Assembly: GCF_003334855.1 (NCBI RefSeq)
Contig: NZ_QOWE01000009.1
Span: 186,001 to 250,000, forward strand
Reading direction: 5' to 3'
DNA from: Larkinella punicea
Lineage (GTDB): Bacteria > Bacteroidota > Bacteroidia > Cytophagales > Spirosomataceae
Length of the DNA stretch: 64,000 nucleotides
In this document: positions 54,381-63,230 of the stretch, piece after piece
Layout: every line of letters starts with the position of its first letter
Position numbering within the stretch: position 1 is the first letter of the stretch
The notes under the pieces: generated by a model
The model's database searches: none
The model's input: only the letters and a program-made list of their open reading frames with translations
What the model was told of the DNA's origin: nothing
Position numbers and translations under genes: made by a program

Positions 54381-55466
54381 ATGGCAACAGAACAAACCAC
54401 ACCCGTGAAAAAGTATCTCCCCCGTCTGCTCGTGCTGGTCGTTGTGGTGGCGGCTGCTTTTTACGGTTTTCAATCGTATCGCTACAATCAACAGTACGAA
54501 ACAACCGATAACGCCCAAATTGAGGGCAACACGGCCCCGGTTCTGGCGCGGGTTGCCGGGTATGTGCAACAGGTTGGCATCGAAGATTATGCGGCCGTCC
54601 GGCGCGGTCAGGAACTGATCACCGTTGATCCGCAGGAATATGAAGTGGCGCTGCAACAGGCCGAGGCCGATTACCAGCAAACACTGGCCGATATTCAAAC
54701 CGCCCGGGCGGATCTGCAAAATGCGCAGGCCAGTTTCCGCAATGTGCAGCAAAATCTGAAAGTCACCCAGTCGAATGCCAATGTGCAACAATTACGGGTC
54801 TCGAAAGCGGCCAACGACCTCAAACGCGACGAAAATCTGTACAAAGGCCAGTCGCTGACGCAAAAGCAACTGGATGACAGCCGCAACAACTCCGAGGTTC
54901 AGGCTCGGCAGTTCGACGCCAATGTGCAGCAGATCGGGCTGGCCAAAACCTCCGAAGCCGTGGCCCAGGCCAACATTGCGAAGGCCCAGGCCAACATTCT
55001 GAAAGCGCAGGCGCTGCTGAAAGTGAAACAGGCCGCCATCGACAACGCCAAACTGCGGTTGGGTTACGCCAAAATAACCGCTCCCATCGCCGGCAAAATC
55101 GGTAAGAAAAACGTGGTGGTCGGCCAGTATGTGCAACCCGGCCAGAACCTGTTCACCATCGTGAACGACTCGACGTTCTGGGTGGTGGCCAACTTTAAGG
55201 AAACGCAACTGCAACACATGCGCGTCGGGCAACCGGTCGATGTGAAAATCGATGCGTACCCGGATCTGGAAGTTAAAGGCAAGATCGTTTCGCTCTCGGA
55301 AGCGACCGGGGCCAAATTTGCCCTGCTGCCCGCCGACAATGCCTCCGGCAACTTTGTGAAGGTAACCCAACGGGTTCCGGTGAAAATTGAAATCGAAAAT
55401 CCGGCGAAATACAAAGAACTGCTGCGGGCGGGTTTGAGTACGGACGTAGCCGTGAAAGTGCAGTAA
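54381..55466 (+). CDS. emrA: HlyD/EmrA-type membrane fusion protein
   Basis: This 361-aa periplasmic adaptor of a tripartite efflux pump has an N-terminal membrane anchor (about residues 14-30), a lipoyl half-motif (TDNAQIEGNTAPVLARVAGYV), a long alpha hairpin (about 90-215, heptad-rich and Gln/Ala-rich), the second half (LGYAKITAPIAGKIGKKNVVVGQYVQPG) and a beta barrel. It links the EmrB permease to TolC. It is 1 nt from emrB. The drug range is unknown. Confidence 0.93.
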   Translation: MATEQTTPVKKYLPRLLVLVVVVAAAFYGFQSYRYNQQYETTDNAQIEGNTAPVLARVAGYVQQVGIEDYAAVRRGQELITVDPQEYEVALQQAEADYQQTLADIQTARADLQNAQASFRNVQQNLKVTQSNANVQQLRVSKAANDLKRDENLYKGQSLTQKQLDDSRNNSEVQARQFDANVQQIGLAKTSEAVAQANIAKAQANILKAQALLKVKQAAIDNAKLRLGYAKITAPIAGKIGKKNVVVGQYVQPGQNLFTIVNDSTFWVVANFKETQLQHMRVGQPVDVKIDAYPDLEVKGKIVSLSEATGAKFALLPADNASGNFVKVTQRVPVKIEIENPAKYKELLRAGLSTDVAVKVQ

Positions 55467-55467
55467 G

Positions 55468-57042
55468 ATGGCATCAGCAGGATTCAAAAAGTGGATTATC
55501 GTCATCACAACCGTGTCGGCAGCCATTCTGGAGCTAATCGACACGTCGATTGTCAACGTCGGGATCACCCAGATGGCGGGCAATCTCGGCGTTACGATTG
55601 AAGACATTTCATGGGTCGTCACGGCCTACGCGATTGCCAACGTGATCATCATTCCGATGACCGGTTTTCTCCAGAACTATTTTGGCCGGAAAACCTACTA
55701 CATCGGTTCCATCATTCTCTTTACGATTGCGTCCTATTTCTGCGGCATTGCCGACAATCTATGGACGCTGGTGGCTTTCCGTTTTTTGCAGGGAATCGGC
55801 GGGGGCGCGTTGCTCTCGACCTCGCAGGGCATCATGTACGATGCGTTTCCGCCCTCGCAGCGCGCCATTGCCTCGGCCCTTTTCGGGATGGGCATCGTGA
55901 TGGGTCCGACCCTCGGACCCACCCTGGGTGGCTACATCATCGACAATTACCACTGGAGCTGGATGTTTTTCATCAACGTTCCGATCGGGATTCTGGCGGT
56001 TTTTCTGTGCTCGACCTTTATTGACAAACAGCCGTCCGAATACAGCATCGATCGCAGTACGATCAAGATCGATCAGATCGGGATTCTGTTGCTGGCCGTG
56101 GGCGTCGGGAGTTTGCAGTATGTGCTGGAACGGGGCGAAGCAGATGACTGGTTCGACGACCGCGCCATTCTGTACCTGACCATCGTAGCCGCCATTTCCA
56201 TTCCGTTGTTTCTGTGGTGGGAATTGAAAACCAAGAGTCCGGTGATGGATTTGCGGGTGGTGAAAAACCGCAATCTGGCCGTCGGTTCGGTGCTGGTGTT
56301 CATCATCGGCTACGGCTTGTTCACCTCGATTCTGCTGTTTCCATTGTTTGCCCAGCGGATTGTCGGGTATACGGCGACCAAAACCGGGAACATCCTGATT
56401 CCGGGCGGGGCGGTGGCGTTGATCATGTTTCCGGTGGTCGGGCGGTCGATGGCGGCTGGTGTTTCTCCGCGCATTTTCGCCATTCTCGGCTATCTGGCGT
56501 TCATTTTGTTCTGCTACATGATGTCGAACCTCAACGCCGACGCCAGCGAGCGCGATTTTACGTGGGCGTTGCTGGTGCGCGGGGCCGGTTTAGCGATGAT
56601 CAATGCGCCATTGATCAACCAGTCGATTTCAACCTTAAAACCGTCTGAACTGCCGACCGGTATTGCGTTTACCAACATGGTGAGGCAATTGGGCGGAGCA
56701 TTCGGGGTCGCGATCACTAATACGTACATCGCTCAGCGCAGTGCGGTTCACCGCAACGATCTGGTTTCGAACCTGCAACCCGGTGATGCGTTGACCACCG
56801 ACCGGTTGAATGCGATGGCCCAGAGCCTGGCGTCCCGGGGTGTCAATGCGTTCGACTCCGTTACGGCCGCCTATCGAAACATGGATGCTTTGATTTCCAA
56901 ACAGGCCCTGATGATTTCGTATCTGGACACGTTCCGACTCGCCGGGCTCTTTTTTGTGGTGACCCTGCCGCTGCTCTTTCTGATGCAGAACAAAAAAATG
57001 GACCCCGCAGCCGCCAAAGCCGCAGCCGATGCCGCCCACTAA
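55468..57042 (+). CDS. emrB: DHA2 family (EmrB/QacA) drug:proton antiporter
   Basis: This 524-aa major facilitator has 14 membrane segments. Signature motifs are LELIDTSIVNVGITQMAGNL in helix 1 (motif D1), GRKTYYIGSIILF (motif A), GIGGGALLSTSQGIMY and motif C GMGIVMGPTLGPTLGGYI. It exports toxic compounds in exchange for protons with EmrA and the TolC protein. A 30-bp inverted repeat follows the stop codon before the tolC gene. Confidence 0.94.
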   Translation: MASAGFKKWIIVITTVSAAILELIDTSIVNVGITQMAGNLGVTIEDISWVVTAYAIANVIIIPMTGFLQNYFGRKTYYIGSIILFTIASYFCGIADNLWTLVAFRFLQGIGGGALLSTSQGIMYDAFPPSQRAIASALFGMGIVMGPTLGPTLGGYIIDNYHWSWMFFINVPIGILAVFLCSTFIDKQPSEYSIDRSTIKIDQIGILLLAVGVGSLQYVLERGEADDWFDDRAILYLTIVAAISIPLFLWWELKTKSPVMDLRVVKNRNLAVGSVLVFIIGYGLFTSILLFPLFAQRIVGYTATKTGNILIPGGAVALIMFPVVGRSMAAGVSPRIFAILGYLAFILFCYMMSNLNADASERDFTWALLVRGAGLAMINAPLINQSISTLKPSELPTGIAFTNMVRQLGGAFGVAITNTYIAQRSAVHRNDLVSNLQPGDALTTDRLNAMAQSLASRGVNAFDSVTAAYRNMDALISKQALMISYLDTFRLAGLFFVVTLPLLFLMQNKKMDPAAAKAAADAAH

Positions 57043-57058
57043 ACATCTCACCCCCAAT

Positions 57059-57135
57059 CGAAATGCCCCCAACCCCCTAAAGGGGGCTAAAACCTCTGTT
57101 TTGAAAGCCCCCTTTAGGGGGTTGGGGGCATTTCG
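57059..57135. repeat. perfect 30-bp inverted repeat between emrB and tolC
   Basis: Arms 57059-57088 and 57106-57135 are exact complements around a 17-nt loop. The arm contains the internal palindrome CCCCCTAAAGGGGG. This C/G-tract element resembles dispersed repeats seen across Bacteroidota chromosomes (from memory). Inside an operon it could reduce expression of the downstream tolC gene. Confidence 0.85.
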
Positions 57136-57181
57136 AAATCTGTTAGAACCTAATTTTCAGGTAGTTGCTCACACTAATAAA

Positions 57182-58480
57182 ATGAAAAAATTAAGCCTAT
57201 TTATATTTACCGCCTTGATCACAAACCTTGTACAGGCCCAGTCGATTCCGGACGACTTGCGGGGGCTTATCAATCAGGCCAATACCAACTATCCGCGTCT
57301 GAAAGAGCAGCAGCAACAGCTTCGGGCGGGCGAAGTACACGTAGCCATTGCCCGCTCGGCCTACCAGCCCAACATTACCGGTAACGGTATTTACCAGTAC
57401 GTTACGCCCGTCGCGAAGGCCACCTTGCCGGTTAACGGTCAGGATGCTACGATTCAATTTCAGCCCAACCACAACGTCAATGCGAACATTGGCATCGGGC
57501 AGACCCTGTATGACTTTGGCCGAACGGACGCCAGCATTAAACAGGCCGTCGATCAGGTGCAGTTGCTGCGCCGAAATCTGGAACTGACCCGGCAAAACCT
57601 CAGCTATCAGGTGGCTGCGGTTTATTACGGCATCGGTTTTCTGGAAAAGAGTCTGGTAGTGCAGGATTCGGTCATTACCGTGGCGCAGGGCAACATCCGG
57701 ATTTTTACAAACCGCCTGCAAAACGGTGAAGCGTTGCAGTATGATTTGCTGACGCAGCAGGTTCGGTTGAAATCCGCCCAGAATCGAAAAATTGATCTGC
57801 AAAACAATCTGGAGCGGCAACGGGCGTTATTGACGTATCTGACCGGCGATCCAAATCCGGCCATCAGCCCTGCTGCCGCTCAGTTCGATGCGCAGGTTCA
57901 GCCATTCACACTGGAAGGAAGCCTGCAAACGGCTCAATCAACAAATAAAGAAGTACAACTAGCGCAAGACCGGGTACGGGCGGCTCAAACCGATGTATTG
58001 GCCAACGACCGCAGTGGACGGCCTAACCTGAGTTTTAACGGTTCAGCGGGGTACAAAAACGGGTATTTACCGGAAATTGGCGCGCTGAGGTTTAACGTAG
58101 CGGCCGGAGTCAATTTGACGGTACCGATTTATTCCGGCAAACGATACAGTCTGCAAAACCAGGCCGCCCGTCTGAATCTGGACGCCAGCCGGTACGCCGT
58201 AGAGAATGCCAACGCCCAGTTGCGGCAGAGTCTGGAGCAGTTGAACGCCGACATTCGGAGTAATCAGCAACGGTTACAGAACCTGGAAACGCAGGTGTTA
58301 CAGGCCCGGAAAGCGCTGGAAATTGCCCAGATCCGGTTAACCTCCGGCGTCATTACACCCGTTGAGTTGCAGAGCGCGGAAACCGGTGTGGAAGAAGCGG
58401 AACTGGCCCGATTGAACTATCAGTACCAACTCGTACTCAATCATTTGGAGTACAAACGATTGCTGGGCGAAAATTTATAG
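57182..58480 (+). CDS. TolC-family outer-membrane efflux protein
   Basis: This 432-aa protein starts at ATG 57182-57184, giving a signal peptide (MKKLSLFIFTALITNLVQAQ). Two related halves of long alpha hairpins and short strands form the OEP fold: NIGIGQTLYDFGRTDASIKQ in the first half and GVNLTVPIYSGKRYSLQNQAA in the second. It completes the tripartite pump with EmrA and EmrB. A longer reading would run back through the inverted repeat and was rejected. Confidence 0.93.
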   Translation: MKKLSLFIFTALITNLVQAQSIPDDLRGLINQANTNYPRLKEQQQQLRAGEVHVAIARSAYQPNITGNGIYQYVTPVAKATLPVNGQDATIQFQPNHNVNANIGIGQTLYDFGRTDASIKQAVDQVQLLRRNLELTRQNLSYQVAAVYYGIGFLEKSLVVQDSVITVAQGNIRIFTNRLQNGEALQYDLLTQQVRLKSAQNRKIDLQNNLERQRALLTYLTGDPNPAISPAAAQFDAQVQPFTLEGSLQTAQSTNKEVQLAQDRVRAAQTDVLANDRSGRPNLSFNGSAGYKNGYLPEIGALRFNVAAGVNLTVPIYSGKRYSLQNQAARLNLDASRYAVENANAQLRQSLEQLNADIRSNQQRLQNLETQVLQARKALEIAQIRLTSGVITPVELQSAETGVEEAELARLNYQYQLVLNHLEYKRLLGENL

Positions 58481-58627
58481 GTACCGGAAACGAAAAGTTG
58501 ATTGTCTGGCAAACTAAAAAAGAAAACAGACGGTTCTTTCAACGTGGCCACGTACACAAATAGCCGCTCTCACACACCAGCAGATGCTCGTCTGCACGAC
58601 TAGACAACCTGAAAACAGTTTACGACT

Positions 58628-58867
58628 ATGAAAGATCGCGTAACCAACATCCTCAAGAACTTCGGCATCAAGGAATCGGCCATTCATCCTACCGTTCACT
58701 TTACGCGCGACCTGGGCCTCGACAGCCTGGACACGGTCGATTTGATCATGCAGTTGGAACAGGAATTCGGCGTTCGGATTCCCGATGAAGATTACTCAAA
58801 ACTGACTACCTTTCAGGGCGTTGTAGACTATTTGCAGACGGAGCAACACGTTGCCATGCAGGACTAA
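58628..58867 (+). CDS. acyl carrier protein
   Basis: This 79-aa acidic four-helix protein has the phosphopantetheine attachment Ser in GLDSLDTVDLIM (near residue 36). It carries acyl chains for fatty acid or a specialised acyl pathway. It stands alone, not beside fabF, so it may be an accessory carrier rather than the main AcpP. The 147-nt upstream gap shows no strong promoter match. Confidence 0.9.
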   Translation: MKDRVTNILKNFGIKESAIHPTVHFTRDLGLDSLDTVDLIMQLEQEFGVRIPDEDYSKLTTFQGVVDYLQTEQHVAMQD

Positions 58868-58889
58868 GCAAAACTAAAGATAGAATACG

Positions 58890-58937
58890 AAAAGAGCCGA
58901 CGTGCGATTCCGGAAGGATATGCACGTCGGCTCTTTT
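58890..58937. terminator. bidirectional terminator after the acyl carrier protein gene
   Basis: A perfect 16-bp stem (58890-58905 with 58922-58937), including A4 and T4 ends, runs into seven T. It separates the plus-strand carrier gene from the convergent ATPase gene. Confidence 0.92.
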
Positions 58938-59005
58938 TTTGGACTACACTTCCATACTCACCAGCGCACTTCTACGCTTATCAGAATAGCGCGAAATCGA
59001 TCTTT

Positions 59006-60187
59006 CTAAAAGATTGAGCCGCCCCAAACAAACTGCTCGAATCCACTGGCGGGTTGGAATCGCCCCGCCAGCCAGCTTTCAGTTAAGTTAATACTCTTTG
59101 CCCTTTCATTTACCGTCATCAGATCATGCGGAGTGCAGGTTTCCTTCACCTCAATGGCCGTCTGACGGTTCAACACAAAGTCAATCTCGGTTCCGGTGGT
59201 TCGCTGGTAATACTGCACCTTACCCAAACGGGCCAACTGATTGGCAATGGCATTCTCAAAAACCTGACCACCACTCACCTGGCCGATTGTCTGAAGCAGT
59301 CCTGTATCCGCGAAATAAAGCTTGGGCTGTTTGGAAAGCTCCTTATCCAACCCACTGGTGAAAGGCGTTGTGGTTTGGATGAAATAGGTGTATTCCAGTA
59401 AATGCAGGTAGTCTTTCAACTTATTTCGATTCAGCCCAACCAGACTCGACAACTTCGAATAATCAATACGGCTCCCCACCCGACTCGAAAGCATGGCAAT
59501 CAGTTTGTAAAGTGTATCACTGACACTAAAATCTGACAACAGCCTGACATCCAGCTCTATGTAAGCATTTAATACATCTTTTAAATAGTCGGTTTTTGCG
59601 GCTTCGTCATCGGCTAACACAACTTCAGGAAAACCGCCAAATCGAAGATATTCTTCATAGTATCCCTTCCATTTGTCGTAAAAAGGAAAAAGAAAAGGTT
59701 GCATCCGTCCGGTTTGCAGGAGGGTAGTATCCCCATTTTTGAAACGCACAAATTCTTCAAAATCCAGCGGACTCATTTCAAAGATTTGTTTTCGACCAGC
59801 CAGACTTTCCGCGAAATGATTACGGAGATAGAAAGAACTGGAACCCGTTACGAGAAACTTAATCCCGTAAGTGTCATAAAGACTCTTGATGACACTTGGG
59901 CTGTTGGGAACCAGTTGGATTTCGTCCAGAGCAACTACCGCCGGTCTATCCAGACTCAAGCCCAGTGAAACAAGACCGCGTTCAATGTCATTGTAGGAAT
60001 TCTGATTGAAGAGAATACGGTTTTCTATCCGTTCAAAATCCAGATAAAGCGTGTTGGAGTGCGGTATTTTGCTGAGTAAATGCCGTAAAGCTGTAGATTT
60101 CCCTACACGTCGCATACCGGTAATAACCGTTACCTGCTTGCGATTAAGATGCGCTTCTAAAGCGCTGTATATCCTTCTTTCAACCAT
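59006..60187 (-). CDS. AAA-type ATPase with DUF4143 domain
   Basis: This 393-aa protein has a P-loop ATPase domain with Walker A GMRRVGKSTALRHLL (about residues 25-39) and Walker B VVALDEIQLV (about 85-94), followed by a winged-helix linker and a C-terminal DUF4143 nuclease-like domain (GTEIDFVLNRQTAIEVK near 330-345). The family is common and mobile in Bacteroidota; its role is unknown. The ATG at 60185-60187 is the first in frame with a good N-terminus and lies at the edge of a perfect 23-bp palindrome. Confidence 0.9.
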   Translation of the reverse strand: MVERRIYSALEAHLNRKQVTVITGMRRVGKSTALRHLLSKIPHSNTLYLDFERIENRILFNQNSYNDIERGLVSLGLSLDRPAVVALDEIQLVPNSPSVIKSLYDTYGIKFLVTGSSSFYLRNHFAESLAGRKQIFEMSPLDFEEFVRFKNGDTTLLQTGRMQPFLFPFYDKWKGYYEEYLRFGGFPEVVLADDEAAKTDYLKDVLNAYIELDVRLLSDFSVSDTLYKLIAMLSSRVGSRIDYSKLSSLVGLNRNKLKDYLHLLEYTYFIQTTTPFTSGLDKELSKQPKLYFADTGLLQTIGQVSGGQVFENAIANQLARLGKVQYYQRTTGTEIDFVLNRQTAIEVKETCTPHDLMTVNERAKSINLTESWLAGRFQPASGFEQFVWGGSIF

Positions 60188-60234
60188 TTTATCGGATAAT
60201 TTGCACAAGATTTGTGCAAATTATCCGATAAAAT
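60186..60234. promoter_or_regulatory. perfect 23-bp palindrome at the start codon of the DUF4143 ATPase
   Basis: Arms 60186-60208 and 60212-60234 are exact complements separated by GAT. The structure includes two bases of the ATG of the ATPase gene. In mRNA it would make a strong hairpin hiding the translation start; in DNA it could be an operator or an insertion signal. Confidence 0.75.
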
Positions 60235-60269
60235 GCATAATTGCTAAAAATCGGACAAAGTATCCAAAT

Positions 60270-60986
60270 CTACACCTCCATACTCACCAGCGCACTGCCC
60301 CGCAAAACCGGGATGACGTCGTATAGATCGTGCTGCAAACAGTAGATAATGTCTTTGTGAATACTGAGCCGGTGCAGCCGCCGGACGTGGGAAGACGGAG
60401 CGAGGTAGGCAGGTAAATCGTTTTTTGCCTGGGCATACAGCCGCAAGGCCATCAGTCCGCTGTCTTCTGGAACCATATATTCGTCTTTCAGCCGCTCAAT
60501 CAGCGCCCCGGCAAACAGGGTGTCTTCCAGATTGACACGCCCTTTCCAGCCTGCACACAAGATCAGCACGTCGTAGCGTTCGCCCTGTAGAAACCGCGCC
60601 ACCGCTTCGAGGTTCAGGAATGACCCGACGAGTACTTTCACGGCGTTTCGTGAGCGCGTGATGGCGTAGGTACCGTTGGTAGTCGTCATGGCGATGTCGG
60701 CGCCGATCAGTCGCTCATCCATGTAGCTGAACGGCGAATTATCCAGTTCGAAACCGTCCACTTTTTTGGCGTTTCGTTCGGCTGCGGCCAGATAGCCCCG
60801 GCCCTGCAACTGGCTGCACTCCTCGACCGTCGCCACCGGCGTGATGCTGTTGACCCCGTGGGCAAAAGCGGTCACCATACACGAGGTAGCCCGGAATACG
60901 TCCGCTACGACAACAATGGAATTTTCGAGAGAATCGGTATGCAGGTGGAGTAAATCGGGAGTCAGGCAGACGTCGATTGTTTTCAT
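60270..60986 (-). CDS. comB: 2-phosphosulfolactate phosphatase (ComB family)
   Basis: This 238-aa protein matches the ComB family, whose archaeal member removes phosphate from 2-phosphosulfolactate in coenzyme M synthesis. Motifs: VVVADVFRATSCMVTAFAHG near residue 25, TTNGTYAITRS near 105 and ILCAGWKGRVNLEDTLFAGALIERL near 140. Bacteroidota do not make coenzyme M, so it probably serves sulfolactate or a related metabolite; this is inference. ATG 60984-60986 avoids reading through the upstream palindrome. Confidence 0.87.
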   Translation of the reverse strand: MKTIDVCLTPDLLHLHTDSLENSIVVVADVFRATSCMVTAFAHGVNSITPVATVEECSQLQGRGYLAAAERNAKKVDGFELDNSPFSYMDERLIGADIAMTTTNGTYAITRSRNAVKVLVGSFLNLEAVARFLQGERYDVLILCAGWKGRVNLEDTLFAGALIERLKDEYMVPEDSGLMALRLYAQAKNDLPAYLAPSSHVRRLHRLSIHKDIIYCLQHDLYDVIPVLRGSALVSMEV

Positions 60987-60995
60987 GCTGGGAGG

Positions 60996-61057
60996 GATAG
61001 GAGCACGGATTGAACGGATAAAAATCAGTTTTAATCCGTTCAATCCGTGCTCCTATC
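60996..61057. repeat. perfect 24-bp inverted repeat between gcvT and comB
   Basis: Arms 60996-61019 and 61034-61057 (GATAGGAGCACGGATTGAAC... and its complement) pair exactly around a 14-nt AT-rich loop. It lies 5 nt beyond the gcvT stop and just before comB. With the T-rich loop it could fold in either strand; it is a candidate dispersed palindromic element or terminator. Confidence 0.85.
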
Positions 61058-61061
61058 TAAG

Positions 61062-62156
61062 TTAATTTTTTACAAAAGGTAATTTCACGACCTGTGCCTT
61101 CAACAGCCGGTCGCGGACTTTGACAAATAGTTCGGAACCCGGTTTGCTGTATTCCGTCGGAACGTAGCCCATCCCGATGCCCTTGCTAAGCGTGGGCGAC
61201 TGGGTGCCGGACGTGACTTCACCGATGCGGTTTCCATCAGCGTCGCAAAGCTCGTAATGGCTCCGCGGAATGCCCCGGTCGATGAGTTCAAACCCGACCA
61301 GTTTCCGTTTCAAACCGTCCTTCTTCTGATTTTGCAGGTTTTCGGAATTGACAAACGGCTTGGTAAATTTCGTCACCCAACCCAAACCCGCTTCCAGGGG
61401 CGAAATCGTGTCGTCGACGTCGTTTCCGTAGAGGCAATAGCCCATTTCAAGCCGCAGTGTATCCCGCGCGCCCAGTCCGATGGGCTGGATGCCGTAGGGT
61501 TCTCCGGCTTTCATGATCGCGTTCCAAACGGCTTCGGCCTGTTCGTTGGCCACGTAAATCTCAAAACCGCCCGCGCCGGTGTAGCCCGTTGCTGAGACAA
61601 TGACGTTGGGAAAACCGGCAAAATCCGTTTTTTCGAAGGTATAATACGACATCGAATCCAGCAGGACGTTGGTCAGCGGTTGCAGTGCCTGAGCCGCCAA
61701 GGGCCCCTGAACCGCAAACAGACAGGTGCCGTCCGAGATGTTGATCATCTCCAGGCCGCTTTCAAAATCATTCTGGCTCTGGATCCAGTTCCAGTCTTTT
61801 TCGATGTTCGACGCATTTACCACCAGCATATATTCTAACTTGCTGATCTGATAAATGAGCAGATCGTCGACCACGCCCCCTTGATCGTTGGGCAGGTAGC
61901 TGTATTGCACTTTGCCGTCGTAGAGCAGCGAGGCATCATTGGCCGACACTTTCTGAATCAGATCAAGGGCTTTTTCACCTTTCAAAATGAACTCACCCAT
62001 GTGGGATACATCGAAAATTCCGACGGCATTGCGGACGGTCTGGTGCTCCAGAAGGTCGGAGGAATACCGCACCGGCATTAGAAATCCGGCAAACGGCACC
62101 ATTTTTGCCCCAAGTTGTTCGTGAATCGTTTCGAGCGGTACGTGCTTTAAATCCAT
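61062..62156 (-). CDS. gcvT: aminomethyltransferase (glycine cleavage T protein)
   Basis: This 364-aa folate-dependent T protein of the glycine cleavage system releases ammonia and forms methylene-tetrahydrofolate. Recognisable motifs are GAKMVPFAGFLMPVRY, FDVSHMGEF (catalytic region), VSATGYTGAGGFEIYV and GLGARDTLRLEMGYCLYGND. ATG 62154-62156 gives the usual MDLKHVPLETIHEQ. Other gcv genes are not in the window. A TAGTTTTG element at 62235-62242 may be its promoter. Confidence 0.95.
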   Translation of the reverse strand: MDLKHVPLETIHEQLGAKMVPFAGFLMPVRYSSDLLEHQTVRNAVGIFDVSHMGEFILKGEKALDLIQKVSANDASLLYDGKVQYSYLPNDQGGVVDDLLIYQISKLEYMLVVNASNIEKDWNWIQSQNDFESGLEMINISDGTCLFAVQGPLAAQALQPLTNVLLDSMSYYTFEKTDFAGFPNVIVSATGYTGAGGFEIYVANEQAEAVWNAIMKAGEPYGIQPIGLGARDTLRLEMGYCLYGNDVDDTISPLEAGLGWVTKFTKPFVNSENLQNQKKDGLKRKLVGFELIDRGIPRSHYELCDADGNRIGEVTSGTQSPTLSKGIGMGYVPTEYSKPGSELFVKVRDRLLKAQVVKLPFVKN

Positions 62157-62263
62157 AAAACGGAAGAATTGTAAATGCGATTCGGATTCCGGTTCAACGC
62201 ATCGATCGCGCTCTTTATCCATTCACCCGAATTACAAAACTACCGAATTGTTGACGGTTTTCC

Positions 62264-63175
62264 ATGTACATGACCACCTGCTGCCGGTTTCTGTTTCCCT
62301 TTGTTTTTTTATTCAGCCCTTTATTAATGCTTGCTCAAACGACGATCAGGGGGCAAGTTCAGATTGATAGCACCCATCAGCCGGTTTCCTACGCGCTGAT
62401 CAGCGAGCCACAGCACCGGTTTGGCACCTACGCCGACGCGCAGGGACGGTTTTCGGCCCCGATTCCGGAGGGCATCGACACGCTCCTGATTAGCTGCGTC
62501 GGCTTTGAGAATCTGCTGCTGCCACTGGCCGGTTTGTCGGACAGCACGGCGGTTTACCGGCTGCGGGCCAAACCGAACGTGCTGACCGAAATTGTGGTTC
62601 GGGGCCGAAAACCGAAGGTAGTGGCCGTTGGGGCCATTCGGAAACGCGCGCCGATTGTCTGGGGCAACTGCTCAGGCCGGAACATCGAGTTTGCGTTGCA
62701 CGTTCGCAATACCAAAGGCATTCGGGGCTATTTGCACCGGGTTTCGTATCTGATTGCACGCGGGGGCGTGGCGACGGCACCGTTCCGGGTGCGCGTCTAC
62801 GCCAACGCGGACGGCGAACCGGGCGAGGACCGGCTGCCCCAGAGTGTGGTGACAGCCGCCCGGCGGGGCAACACCTGGTGCGAGGTCGATCTGTCGCGCT
62901 ACCAGATTGAATTCCCAAAAGAAGGCCTGTTCATTGCGATGGAATGGCTCCCGACCAACGAAGACCGGTACAAATTCGCGACCTCGTTCAAAATGCCGGA
63001 TGGTCAGAAGAACGTGCGGGAGTGTTTCGGGCAATACCTGGCGTTTAACCGGGAGTTGCGCACGGCAACCTACTGGGAGCGCATCAACGGCGGCACCTGG
63101 CGACGCAACGCGCCCCTCTCGCGGGTCGGAATGGGCGAGCATCCGGTGATTCAGGCGAAGATTGCGCTGGAGTGA
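62264..63175 (+). CDS. exported protein with CarbopepD_reg_2-type domain
   Basis: This 303-aa protein has a signal peptide (residues 1-24), a carboxypeptidase-regulatory-like domain (about 26-110: TTIRGQVQIDSTHQPVSYALI, QGRFSAPIPEGIDTLLISCVGFENL, LTEIVVRGR) and a second beta-rich domain (about 140-300) with many Arg and aromatic residues. The first domain is that found at the N-terminus of SusC-like receptors, but no barrel follows. The function is unknown. It is divergent from gcvT. Confidence 0.8.
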   Translation: MYMTTCCRFLFPFVFLFSPLLMLAQTTIRGQVQIDSTHQPVSYALISEPQHRFGTYADAQGRFSAPIPEGIDTLLISCVGFENLLLPLAGLSDSTAVYRLRAKPNVLTEIVVRGRKPKVVAVGAIRKRAPIVWGNCSGRNIEFALHVRNTKGIRGYLHRVSYLIARGGVATAPFRVRVYANADGEPGEDRLPQSVVTAARRGNTWCEVDLSRYQIEFPKEGLFIAMEWLPTNEDRYKFATSFKMPDGQKNVRECFGQYLAFNRELRTATYWERINGGTWRRNAPLSRVGMGEHPVIQAKIALE

Positions 63176-63230
63176 AGGCAACTGACCGGGATTTCTTTCG
63201 TATCTTGGCTTTGTTAACGCTAACTCGACG

